The notes under the pieces were generated by a model. It was not told where the DNA came from. It was given only the letters and a program-made list of their open reading frames with translations, and did not search any database. Positions 17,341 through 26,800 of a stretch of 64,000 bases of DNA are shown piece by piece. The translations under genes were made by a program, and so were the position numbers. Where the stretch lies: assembly GCA_036504075.1 (NCBI GenBank), contig DASXVX010000057.1, forward strand, positions 96,716 through 160,715. Direction: 5' to 3'. Numbering within the stretch: the stretch's first letter is position 1; every line of letters starts with the position of its first letter. The DNA is from DASXVX01 sp036504075 (GTDB lineage: Bacteria; Bacillota; Sulfobacillia; Symbiobacteriales; Symbiobacteriaceae).

Positions 17341-18021
17341 TTGGATGAACTTGTGCTGCGCCAACAGATGTACGGTTTCCTCTGGGCCTTGTTTGCGGGC
17401 GTGCCCGACCGGAGCCTGGTGGATGCGCTGAAGGACGAGCGAATGCAGGCGGAGTTAGCGCGTTTGTTGGCCGAGGTGCCCGGGGCGGACAGGGCGCTGG
17501 ACCGCCTGCGCATCTGCTCGGCAGACGAGTTGGCGGAGGACCTCGCGGTGGAGTACACCATGCTGTTTTCGGCGCCGGGCGCCGCGCATGTGCCGCCCAA
17601 CGAGTCGGTCTATCGGGACAACCTGGTGGTGGAGACGCCACCCCAGCCGGAGATTAACTACGCCGGGAGCCGGCGGGTCTTCGCGGGCCTCTACTGGGGG
17701 GACTCGACGGTGGCGGTGGCGGGCGAGTACGACACCGAAGGGTATGAGGTTGCCGGTGAGATCCCTGACAGCCTGGGACTGGAGCTGGGGTTCATGGCGC
17801 ATCTCTGCGGGCGGGAGCGGTTCTTCCGCGAAACCGGGAACGGGCTTGCTGCGGAGGCGTGCGCCTACCGGCAGGCCAAATTCCTGCGGGAGCACCTGAT
17901 GGAGTGGGTTCCCACCTTTGCAAACCGGGTTCGGGAGAAGCGTCCCAGCGGGTTTTACGCCCTTGCCGCTCTGTTGGTCCTGCGGTATCTGGAAAGTGAA
18001 GTCGGCGCCGCGGTTCTTTAA
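17341..18021 (+). CDS. TorD-family Mo-enzyme maturation chaperone, module 2
   Basis: TTG start, chosen because AAGGAGGG lies eight bases upstream; 226 residues. The TorD core is visible: LAVEYTMLFSAPGA near residue 70, then PPNESVYRD, and IPDSLGLELGFMAHL near 145. It probably binds the Tat signal of the 14854 product. Last of the B-C-A-chaperone set. Confidence 0.85.
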   Translation: MDELVLRQQMYGFLWALFAGVPDRSLVDALKDERMQAELARLLAEVPGADRALDRLRICSADELAEDLAVEYTMLFSAPGAAHVPPNESVYRDNLVVETPPQPEINYAGSRRVFAGLYWGDSTVAVAGEYDTEGYEVAGEIPDSLGLELGFMAHLCGRERFFRETGNGLAAEACAYRQAKFLREHLMEWVPTFANRVREKRPSGFYALAALLVLRYLESEVGAAVL

Positions 18022-18151
18022 CGACGATGGACTGCGGAGGGACCGATATTCACCCGTTCAGCAAGAGTGGGTCGGCCGTAGCCGGGACCGGAGGTTTTCC
18101 AGGCGCCGGTGTGGAAGTGAGGGGGTACATCCCAATCCGGAGGTTATCACC

Positions 18152-18610
18152 ATGCATGTGGACGGGCAGTTCAAGTACCAGGCCCCGCCTGAGGTGGTCT
18201 ACCAGGCATTTACGAACCCCGAAGCCTTGCTGTTTTCGGTTCCCGGCCTTCAGAGCCTGGAGCCGGACGGACCGGACCGGTTTCAGGCCCTCGTGAAAGT
18301 GGGAATCGGCGGCTTTTCGCTGGTCTACCACGGGTTGCTGACGGTCACCGACCGGCAGCCCGCCCAAGGGTATCGCCTCCTGATTGACGCTGAGACCCAT
18401 AATGGCTTTGCCCGGGGCGAGGCGCAATTTCAGTTCCTGACAGACACCGCAACTGGGGGGACAGTCGTTTCCTATACCGGTGATGTGGCGTTGGGCGGCG
18501 GGCAGAAGCTCCTGCCGTCTCTGGCGAAGGGCCTGGCTGATTTTTTCCTCCGCGGCATGGACCAGTGGTTGCTTGAACGGGCGCCGGCCCCGCTGCTTGC
18601 GGGCGAATGA
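18152..18610 (+). CDS. CoxG-like SRPBCC-fold protein
   Basis: 152-residue protein starting MHVDGQFKYQAPPEVVYQAF, with CCGGAGG eight bases upstream. The START/SRPBCC hydrophobic-cavity fold of the CoxG group is recognisable from the start and from the LPSLAKGLADFFLRGMDQWL helix near the end. CoxG is known next to CO dehydrogenase genes, where it helps membrane attachment. Here it follows a DMSO-reductase-family module, so its role, possibly assembly or lipid/quinone binding, is open. The terminator just after it suggests it ends the module 2 transcript. Confidence 0.7.
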   Translation: MHVDGQFKYQAPPEVVYQAFTNPEALLFSVPGLQSLEPDGPDRFQALVKVGIGGFSLVYHGLLTVTDRQPAQGYRLLIDAETHNGFARGEAQFQFLTDTATGGTVVSYTGDVALGGGQKLLPSLAKGLADFFLRGMDQWLLERAPAPLLAGE

Positions 18611-18626
18611 TTCGTGGCAAAAAGCA

Positions 18627-18658
18627 GAACCCGGCCCTGGCAGGCCGGGTTCTTATTG
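18627..18658. terminator. Bidirectional terminator between module 2 and the diguanylate cyclase
   Basis: Perfect 10-bp stem GAACCCGGCC/GGCCGGGTTC (18627-18636 with 18643-18652). A T-rich tail lies on the plus side, and CTTTTTG is read on the minus side. Confidence 0.85.
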
Positions 18659-18697
18659 TCGCGGGGCAACCCGCGGTTGTCCGGGACGTGGACCCGG

Positions 18698-19780
18698 CTA
18701 GGCTCGGGCGGCGGCGACCTCGTCGCCCCGTTCGGGGGCCAGAATGCTGATCCGATTGCGCCCGGTCTGCTTGGACATGTAGAGCGCCTCATCGGCCCGG
18801 GCGATCAGCCGGGATTTGCCCATGCCGAGGACATACGCGGAGATGCCGCCACTAATGGTGACGCCGACCGGATGGCCCGTGGTCGGGTCCGGGATCCGGT
18901 GCGTCTCGATCGCCAGGCGCAGCTTTTCAGCCACTTCGGCGGCTTGCGGCACGGAGTAACTGGGCAGGACGACGGCAAACTCTTCGCCACCGTAGCGGGC
19001 CGCCAGCGCGTCGGTCGGCACCGCATGGCGGACGACGCTGGCCACCTCCCGGAGAACCAGGTCGCCGAACAAATGGCCGTATGTATCGTTAAGTTTCTTA
19101 AAGTGGTCAATGTCAAGCATGACCAGGGCCAGGTGCGTATGCTCCAGATACGACTGCGCCAGGATCACGCTTAACACTTGCTGGAAATGGCGGTGATTCA
19201 TGAGGCCGGTCAGCCCATCGGTGGTCGAGAGCGAAAGCTGTCGAGTCAGGGTGCGCTGATTGATCATCGCCAGATGAACCAGCGCAGCGCTCGCGTCGAG
19301 GAACGGCGATTGGTCGTTCTGGGCGGAGTCACTCGCCGCACAGGTAATTGCCAACAGCCCGATCGGTTCGGTTTTCTCCAGAATCGGCAGGTAGATTTCG
19401 TGCTCGTCAGAAAGGTGGACCCGCTGTTTGTTCCGCATGGCCGTCTGCACCGCCGGCTGAGCGCGCGGGTCCCAGATGGCGCCATCGGTCGAAGTGGTGG
19501 CGCGGATCTCCAACTGACCCTGCTCGCCGACCGCCAGGAGCGCTGCGCGGGTGGCGTAGCCCTGTGTGACGATCTCCTGGACCAGCACCGCCGGGTAGCG
19601 CTGCCAATCCACTTCTGTCAGCTGGTGCACAATGCGGTTCACACTGGACAGGTCGTTTGCGTGGGACGCCTGTTGCTGCAGTTCGGCCGTGAGGTTGGTG
19701 CACCGGCGGCGGAGGATGAGTATGTAGCTAAGCAATCCGACCGTGAGCAGTCCTAGTGAGGCGATGGTCCACCAATACAT
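18698..19780 (-). CDS. Membrane-anchored GAF-GGDEF diguanylate cyclase
   Basis: Makes cyclic di-GMP. It has 360 residues: one N-terminal membrane segment (about 5-23), a short coiled linker, a GAF-like sensory domain (about 45-190) and a GGDEF domain with TDGLTGLMNHRHF and the active loop RYGGEEFAV. All metal and nucleotide residues look intact. The inhibitory-site RxxD is not obvious five residues before GGEEF. The start at 19780 is preferred over 19801 because AGGAG lies eight bases upstream. It is monocistronic, with a terminator 40 bases downstream. Confidence 0.9.
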   Translation of the reverse strand: MYWWTIASLGLLTVGLLSYILILRRRCTNLTAELQQQASHANDLSSVNRIVHQLTEVDWQRYPAVLVQEIVTQGYATRAALLAVGEQGQLEIRATTSTDGAIWDPRAQPAVQTAMRNKQRVHLSDEHEIYLPILEKTEPIGLLAITCAASDSAQNDQSPFLDASAALVHLAMINQRTLTRQLSLSTTDGLTGLMNHRHFQQVLSVILAQSYLEHTHLALVMLDIDHFKKLNDTYGHLFGDLVLREVASVVRHAVPTDALAARYGGEEFAVVLPSYSVPQAAEVAEKLRLAIETHRIPDPTTGHPVGVTISGGISAYVLGMGKSRLIARADEALYMSKQTGRNRISILAPERGDEVAAARA

Positions 19781-20364
19781 ACGGATACTCCTCTCCGACA
19801 TCGGGTCCTTGGAATCGGTTTCCCCCGTATGATCACTTATCGGCTAATACGTGAAACGTGGGCCATCAGTTCGGCAGGAAAGGTATAAGATATCGACCGT
19901 TTGACCCTACTCATATCAGACTGAACCCCACACCCGGTTAGCCAATCGCTCTGCACCCCCGATTGGGCGAAAAGACCGGTTGCTTCGGTTATTACTTCGC
20001 CATTATATACATTACCAAGAACGACAGGTATTACCGTTCTTGGTTATAACAAAGGAGACGCACAGTTAAATTATATACCTAATCTACCAAAGGATTCTCA
20101 TATGTGGAGGTCTCCAGGCAAACTTTTCGTTCTCGCCCTAATTTCCTACCGTCTGCAGCGGTGTCAACAAAGGGGTCCCGAAGTCTGCCGGCTGCGGGCA
20201 ACACGGGGCTGAACATCGCACACGGGCGAAGCCAAATCTCGACAATCGGCAGAAAATTTTGCTCACATAAAAGGGTGTGTTTTAAGGTGTACGAATGATT
20301 AGCCATACAGTTAAAATGTATTCAGTAGATCACGGATTTCAAACGTACGAGGGGGCATGTGACC
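19781..20364. other. Low-GC intergenic region (584 bp)
   Basis: No gene supported. It is clearly more AT-rich than its surroundings between 19830 and 20110 and again near 20270-20340. It separates the leftward cyclase from the rightward peptide-binding protein, so it likely contains both promoters. Inside is a perfect dyad at 20014-20044. Confidence 0.6.
20014..20044. promoter_or_regulatory. Perfect 10-bp inverted repeat in AT-rich intergenic DNA
   Basis: ACCAAGAACG (20014-20023) pairs with CGTTCTTGGT (20035-20044) across an 11-base loop. There is no T-run on either side, so an operator or leader hairpin is more likely than a terminator. Confidence 0.45.
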
Positions 20365-21948
20365 ATGTTCAAGCGCCTTTCGCTAAAAGTCTGGGTGGTC
20401 GCGCTGACAGCCAGTTTGCTGCTGGTTGCGTGCGGCTCCGGCTCGAACGCCCCGGCCCCGGCCCCGACCAAGACGGACTCGGCCCCCGCTACCCTCGAGT
20501 TCAAGGACACCCTGGTGATTGGCAGCCAGTACGGCGACCCGCAGGGCTCGTGGGACCCGATCGATACCTTCCTGCTGGCCTGGGGCGAAGTGGCCTGCAA
20601 CATTTATGACGGACTCGTGGACCGGGGCGTCGACCTGAAGCTCAAGCCCGGCCTGGCCACCGAGTGGAAGTTCATCGACGACAAGACCATTGAGTTCAAG
20701 CTGCGCCAGGGTGTCAAGTTCCACAACGGCGAGCCCTTCAACGCCGACGCCGTGGTCTTCACGTTTACCCGGCTGCTGGGGCCGGACGGCAAGACCAGCC
20801 CGCAGCTCTCCAACTACACCTCCATCGACAAAGTCGTGAAGGTGGACGATTACACCGTCCGGTTCATGATGAAGGAGATGGACCCGGTCATCATCACCAA
20901 ACTGGCGGGCTACGGGGCGATGATCATTTCGCCGAAGTACTACCAGGAGAAGGGCGATGCGTTCTTCAATACGAATCCGGTTGGCACCGGCCCCTACAAG
21001 GTGACCGCCTACACCAAGGACAGCCAGGTGGTCCTGGAAGCCAACCCGGATTACTGGGGCGACAAGGCCAAGACCAAGAAGGTCATTGTCCGGTTCATTC
21101 CGGAGGATGCCACCCGTGTCGCCGAGTTCCAGACCGGCGCCATCGATATCATGCAGACCGTGCCGGTGGCCCAGGTGAAAACGCTGCAGGCCGACAAGAA
21201 CGTCAAGGTCCTGCCCGTGGGCGGTCCCACCGCCTGGGCGCTTCGATTTGACATCAGCAAGTCGCCGGTCGACAAGCTGGAAGTCCGGCAGGCCATCGGC
21301 TACGCCATCGACAGCAAGACCATTATCGATACCATTCTGAGCGGCAACGGCAAGCTGATTTCGTCCTTCCAGGGCGACGGCTCCTTCGGCAACAACCCCG
21401 ACCTGAAGCCGCTCGAATTCAACCCGGCCAAAGCGAAGGAACTGATCGACAAGGCCGGTGCGAAGGGCGCCAAGCTGGACGTTTTCTTTAGCTCGAAGGC
21501 GGTTATCCAGAAAGAGATCGCCCAGGCCATCGCCTCCTACCTGAAGGACGTGGGGCTGGAAGTGGTCCTGAACCCGGTCGACCCGCAGCAGTTGTCCGGC
21601 ACGCTGATTACCGAAGGCAAGGCCGGTCATATGTACCTCTTCGGCTGGGGTGGCTGGACGCTGGACTACGACAACACCGCTTACCTGCTCTACAGCAAGG
21701 GGCAGAAGTGGGATCCGTACTTCAACGACGCCAAGGTCAACGAACTGCTCACCAAGGAGCGGACGAGCACCGACCCCAAGGTGCGGGAGCAGGCCATGAA
21801 GGACCTGACCGTCCGTTTGCGGGAGACCATGCCCGACGTTCCGCTCTACCAGGCGGTGGCGGTCTGGGCGACCGGCGCCAAGGTCCAGGGCTTCGTGGCC
21901 CCGCCGGACGACCGGATGCGGCTGGCGCCGGTGACGGTGACGAAGTAG
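20365..21948 (+). CDS. Oligopeptide/dipeptide ABC transporter substrate-binding lipoprotein
   Basis: 527 residues, SBP_bac_5 family. A signal peptide with lipobox LLVAC leads into a Pro/Ala linker. Family landmarks are LKPGLATEWKF, the TIEFKLRQGVKFHNGEPF stretch and NPVGTGPYKV. ATG 20365 is favoured over GTG 20359 because GAGGGGG is then nine bases upstream. It captures peptides outside the cell for the two permeases that follow. Confidence 0.92.
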   Translation: MFKRLSLKVWVVALTASLLLVACGSGSNAPAPAPTKTDSAPATLEFKDTLVIGSQYGDPQGSWDPIDTFLLAWGEVACNIYDGLVDRGVDLKLKPGLATEWKFIDDKTIEFKLRQGVKFHNGEPFNADAVVFTFTRLLGPDGKTSPQLSNYTSIDKVVKVDDYTVRFMMKEMDPVIITKLAGYGAMIISPKYYQEKGDAFFNTNPVGTGPYKVTAYTKDSQVVLEANPDYWGDKAKTKKVIVRFIPEDATRVAEFQTGAIDIMQTVPVAQVKTLQADKNVKVLPVGGPTAWALRFDISKSPVDKLEVRQAIGYAIDSKTIIDTILSGNGKLISSFQGDGSFGNNPDLKPLEFNPAKAKELIDKAGAKGAKLDVFFSSKAVIQKEIAQAIASYLKDVGLEVVLNPVDPQQLSGTLITEGKAGHMYLFGWGGWTLDYDNTAYLLYSKGQKWDPYFNDAKVNELLTKERTSTDPKVREQAMKDLTVRLRETMPDVPLYQAVAVWATGAKVQGFVAPPDDRMRLAPVTVTK

Positions 21949-21956
21949 ACGTGACA

Positions 21957-21988
21957 CGGGCCGGGACGACCTCCCGGCCCGCTTTATT
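21957..21988 (+). terminator. Attenuating hairpin after the binding-protein gene
   Basis: Perfect 10-bp stem CGGGCCGGGA/TCCCGGCCCG (21957-21966 with 21972-21981), then CTTTATT. It lies inside the operon, as often seen where the binding protein must exceed the permeases. Confidence 0.7.
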
Positions 21989-22008
21989 CCCTGTGTAGGA
22001 GGCGCGCC

Positions 22009-22938
22009 ATGGTTCCTTATATCATCAAACGCGTTTTGCATGGCCTCATGGTGTTGCTGGCGATCTCGCTGGTGGTCTTTTTCCTTTTGCGCCTGACCGG
22101 CGATCCGGTCATGGCGCTGCTGGGGCAGGGCAACCCGACCCAGGAAGCCGTGGCGGCGATGCAGCATGCCCTGGGGCTTGATCAGCCGCTCTGGCGGCAG
22201 TTGATCAAGTTTCTGACCGATCTGGCGACCGGAAACTTCGGCATTTCGTTCCGCAACAAGCAGCCGGTCATGCCGCAACTGGTCGAGCGGATGCCGGCGA
22301 CCATGACGCTGGCCTTTGCGGGCATGGCGGTCTCGCTGCTGGTGGCGGTGCCGATTGGGATTCAGTCCGCCGTTCGCCGGGGCAAGGCGATCGATGTGCT
22401 GGGACGGGTCTTCGCGCTGATCGGCATCTCCTTCCCGAACTTTTGGCTGGGCATCATGCTGATGCTGATCTTCGCCGTGAAGCTCCGCTGGCTCCCGGCC
22501 TCGGGCTACCAGGGCTTCAAGTACCTGATCTTGCCGGCTGTTACGCTGGGGTTGATCCTCTCCAGCATCATCACCCGGCTGATTCGCTCCGCCATGCTGG
22601 ACGTGCTGCGGCAGCAGTACGTGCAGACGGCGCGGGCCAAAGGGGTGGCGGAACGGACGGTCATCTACCGGCACGCTTTCCGCAACGCCCTGATTCCCAC
22701 GGTGACGTTCGTGGGGTTGCAGCTCGGTTCGCTGCTGGGCGGCACGGTCATTCTGGAGCAGGTCTTCTCCTGGCCGGGCGTCGGGCGGCTGGCACTGGAC
22801 GCCATCAGCAACCGGGATTTCCCCATGGTGCAGGGCGCCGTACTGATGCTGTCCACGGTGATGGTCGCCATTAACCTGGCTGTGGATCTGACTTACGGAT
22901 TTCTGGATCCACGCATCAAGGTAGGGGGGAAGGCGTGA
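22009..22938 (+). CDS. Peptide ABC transporter permease (DppB/OppB type)
   Basis: 309 residues with six predicted membrane helices, starting MVPYIIKRVLHGLMVLLAIS, the typical DppB N-terminus. The EAA coupling loop is ARAKGVAERTVIYRHAFRNA near residue 210. GTAGGAGG precedes the ATG. It pairs with the following DppC-type permease to form the channel. Confidence 0.93.
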   Translation: MVPYIIKRVLHGLMVLLAISLVVFFLLRLTGDPVMALLGQGNPTQEAVAAMQHALGLDQPLWRQLIKFLTDLATGNFGISFRNKQPVMPQLVERMPATMTLAFAGMAVSLLVAVPIGIQSAVRRGKAIDVLGRVFALIGISFPNFWLGIMLMLIFAVKLRWLPASGYQGFKYLILPAVTLGLILSSIITRLIRSAMLDVLRQQYVQTARAKGVAERTVIYRHAFRNALIPTVTFVGLQLGSLLGGTVILEQVFSWPGVGRLALDAISNRDFPMVQGAVLMLSTVMVAINLAVDLTYGFLDPRIKVGGKA

Positions 22939-23798
22939 TGCCCGAACGCAGGCGGATTTCCCTCAGGCGTCTGGTGACCAACGGCCCGGCCCTGGTCGGG
23001 GCGCTGCTGGTCCTGACGGCGGTGGCATGTGCCTTTCTGGCACCGTTCATCACGGCGCACGACCCGGTCAACGCCCAGCTCCGGCTGCGGCTGGACCCGC
23101 CGACCTGGGACGCGGCCTCCAAGGCGCATTACCTGCTGGGCGCCGACGCAGTGGGCCGGGACGTACTGACTCGGATCATTTACGGGGCGCGGATCTCCCT
23201 GACGGTCGGGCTGACGGCCACGGCGATCTCGCTGGCGATTGGCGTCGTGCTGGGCCTGCTTTCCGGCTACTTCGGCGGCTGGCTCGACAGCCTGATCATG
23301 CGGATCGCCGACGTGCAGCTCTCATTCCCGTTCATATTGCTGGCCCTGGTGGTCATGGCGATCTTCGGCGGGGGGCTCGCGAAGCTGGTGCTGGTGCTGG
23401 GCATCACGGGCTGGGTCTCCTACGCCCGGCTGGTGCGCAGCCAGGTGCTGACGGTGCGTGAACTGGACTACGTGCAGGCGGCCCGCTCCCTGGGGGCGAG
23501 CGACCTCCGGATTATCGTGAAGCATGTGCTGGTGAATGTGATCTCGTCGATCATCGTACTGTCGACTTTGCAGGTGGCCACGAACATCCTACTGGAGGCG
23601 GGGCTGACGTTTCTGGGGATGGGAGTCGACCCGTCGATTCCGTCCTGGGGCGGAATGCTGGCGGACGGGCGGAACTACATCACCAACGCCTGGTGGGTGG
23701 CGACCTTCCCGGGCTTTGCGATCATGTTCACGGTGCTGGGCGTCAACTTGTTGGGCGACTGGCTCCGGGACGAACTCGACCCGCAATTGCGGGTGTAG
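22938..23798 (+). CDS. Peptide ABC transporter permease (DppC/OppC type)
   Basis: 286 residues with five or six helices; the ATG overlaps the preceding stop by one base (TGATG) after GGGGGGAAGG. It has the DppC N-terminal signature FLAPFITAHDPV and LGADAVGRDVLTRIIYGAR, and the EAA loop with ARSLGASDLRIIVKHVL. No DppD/DppF ATPase gene follows, so the ATPases must come from elsewhere. Confidence 0.93.
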   Translation: MPERRRISLRRLVTNGPALVGALLVLTAVACAFLAPFITAHDPVNAQLRLRLDPPTWDAASKAHYLLGADAVGRDVLTRIIYGARISLTVGLTATAISLAIGVVLGLLSGYFGGWLDSLIMRIADVQLSFPFILLALVVMAIFGGGLAKLVLVLGITGWVSYARLVRSQVLTVRELDYVQAARSLGASDLRIIVKHVLVNVISSIIVLSTLQVATNILLEAGLTFLGMGVDPSIPSWGGMLADGRNYITNAWWVATFPGFAIMFTVLGVNLLGDWLRDELDPQLRV

Positions 23799-23813
23799 GC
23801 GGGGGATGTAGCG

Positions 23814-26800
23814 GTGTTTTCGTTGCATGCGCTTTTTGCCCCGGGGATGCTGCTGCGGGATTCGGACGGCGACGGCATCCCCGACGGGGTAGCGGCGGCG
23901 CTGACGTTTGACGATAATCTGGAGAGCTGTGCCGGGGCCTTGGACGTGGCGGCCCGGCTGGGGCTGGAGGCATCGGGCCTCACGCTGCCGCTGGCCGGCG
24001 ACTTTGCCGTCCGGGTCGGGGTCGGGTCTTTGGGGCCGGGCGTGCCTGTTGGACCGGGGCTGGGGCTAATCGCGGCGGCGGGCGACCGGGAGCTGCTGGT
24101 GACCGGAGCGGACCCGGCGGGTGTGCTGCGGGCTGCCCGCTACCTGGCGGCCCGTTATCCGTTCCTGCACGGCGTGGGGACCGGTGCGCCCGTGGTCCCG
24201 GCAGGCGCGACGGCGCTGCTGGTGGATGGTGGGGGCGTGGTGCAGGTATGCACCGGCGGGGTCTGGGTTTCTGTGGGGACGGCGGCCGTGGACGGCTCAC
24301 CGCAGGCGTGCGAGGGGGGCGCCCTCTCCAGCCTGGCGGAGTTGTACACCGACCGCGCTGCCGTTTCGATCGGGCTCACCCCGGCGCTTTCCCGAGCCGA
24401 GCGGGAGGCGCTGGTCGGTCTGGCGGCCCGGTTCGGCGTGGAGGCCACATCCCTCCGGTTCCCGGTCGCTGTGCTGCCGGGCGAGAAGGACCGGATAGGG
24501 CTGGCGGTTTCGGTCGGCGGCCCCGGCTCGTCGGGTTCAGGCGATACGGTACGCCTGACGGCGGGCGACGTGGTCATTACCGGAGCGGCGGCGATTGCAT
24601 ACCTCGCCGGGACCCCGGACCTGGGGCGGACGCTGCGGGCCGCGCTGCCTGGTCCGCCGCCCATCGCCGCTGAGGAACCTTACGCCGACCTGGCTTACGC
24701 CGGCGAGTGGGAGGTGGACCGCTTCCGGCGCGTCTGGCGGGAGCAAGTGCTGCCCACCCTGGAGCCGGGACGCCCGGCGAAAGTGGACTTGCGCCTCTCC
24801 GAGCCAGCGGAGGTGCGCAGCGCCCTGCGGACGGAGCTTCTGGCGCAGTTGCCGCCGGGCAGCGACGTGCAGGTGCGCTCCTGCTTCAAGCAGGGGCTCC
24901 ACTGGATCATGGAGGAGATGCTGCCGGCGCTCCGGCAGGCCGGGCCGGTGGCCCGCTGCGAGTTGCGGTTCCGCCGGTTCACAGAGGGCGGCGACGGGAG
25001 CCGGGGCGGCGCGAGTCAGGAGGCCGGCGGTCTGGACCTGCCGATTCGCTGGCTGCAGGAGTGCTACCCCGCCGACAGCCTGCTGGCGCAGGAACTGGGC
25101 ATCCGACCGGCGGATGTCGCCTTTGCCATGACCGACGAGGGCTCCACGTATACCCTGACGGCCTACGATGCCGCCGGGCGGGTCTTGCTGTCCGGGAGCT
25201 GCGAATGCCAGACCGGGCGGCGGCTGTATCTCGATGCGTTCCCCGAGCGAGGCTGGGTCCACCCGCCGACCGGCAGCCTCATGGTCAACGGGCGCGCCTT
25301 CGGCCCGCTGCCCACCGATGCCGAAGCCTGCTGGGACTGGTACCAGACGACCGTACTGCCGGCGGTTCGCCGGCTGGTGACCGGCGAGTTTGGCGAATCG
25401 CCCGACCTGGGTGCGCAACCCTTTTTCGGGACGCTGGCCATTCACGTCCGAATGAGCGAAGAGGACCGGCGGCTCGGCGTTCGGGAAGAGCACATCTCCC
25501 CGCTGGACGCCTTGCATGAGGACCTGTACTTTGTCACGCTGGATTACCTGGCCACCTGGGGCCGTCAGCTGCACGGGCAGCCGTTCGGCGCGCCCGGCAC
25601 GATTCTGCCGTTCGTTTCGGCGGGCGGTGGGCAGCCGCCCGCGGCCCGGGTGACGCTGACCCGCCGACGGGCCGCCGCAGCGGCGCCCCCGCCGGCGCCA
25701 GTAGTGGAGATCAGGCTGGGAGTGGCAGGCGTTCTTACGGAACTCGGGCTGGCGGACGGGCGGCGGGTAGAACTCGGACCGGCGGACGGGCGGCAGGCGG
25801 CGGCCCCGGCGCCGGGCGCTGACATCCCTCTGGGCGAAGTCGTCGGGCCGGAGCAGTTGCCGGCGCTGCTGGCCTACCTGGAATCCCTGCCGGGCGTGCG
25901 GGTTTGGCAGGCCGGGGCCAGCTACCTGGGCCGGCCCTGCTACGGGGTGGAACTGCGTCTGCCGGTCCCTGAGCAGATTCAGCCGCCGGCCAAGGCGGCC
26001 GCGCTCAAGCCGGTGCTGCTGATTAACGCCCGCCACCATGCCAACGAAGTTTCCAGCACCAACGCCGTGCTCAAGACCGTGCAGCGGGCGGCGACTGGCG
26101 ACCCGGAGTTGGTCCGGCTGCTGCGGGGGGCCAACGTGGTCATTAACCCGCTGGAGAACATGGACGGGGCTGCGACCCACTATGCCATGATGGCGGAGCA
26201 TCCGACCTGGAAGCTGCATGCGGCCCGGTTCAACGCCGTGGGGCTGGAGTTCTACGGGCAGTACGCCAATCCCGAAACCCCCTACACGGAGGCGCGGGTG
26301 CTGCCGGAACTGTTCCGGGAGTTCCGGCCGGACGTGCTGCTGGACGATCACGGCGTGCCTTCGCATGAGTGGCTGCAACCGTTTGCCGGGTACAGCAGCG
26401 CACCCTATTTCAAGGTCTCCTACTGGCTGCCGAACGCCCTCATCTACGGCATTTTCCGCGATCTGGATCCGGAGCAGTACCCGCACCAGGTGGCGGCGAC
26501 GCACGCACTGCGGGCCGTGCTGACCCGCCGAGTGCGGGAGGCGCCGGAAATCCACGCGTGGAACCAGGCTTGGCTCGACATTTACTCCCGGTGGGGCACA
26601 GCCTGGGTACCGGAAAAGTTCCCGCAGGAACTGCACGACGGCATGATCTGCTACACGTCGCCGGCCGGGCCGAACGCTTTTTCCGTGCGGTTCCCCGAGA
26701 CGTGCGTGGTGGACTGGATTACGGAGGTGCCCGACGAGACGGCCGGGGGTGATTATCTGCGGCTGGTGGCGGAGGCCCACATGACGGGCCACCTGGCCTG

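Noticed and set aside
20383..22674. A 763-codon minus-strand frame across the peptide transporter genes
   Set aside because: Covers three clearly coding genes on the other strand and has low-complexity His/Gln/Arg-rich composition.
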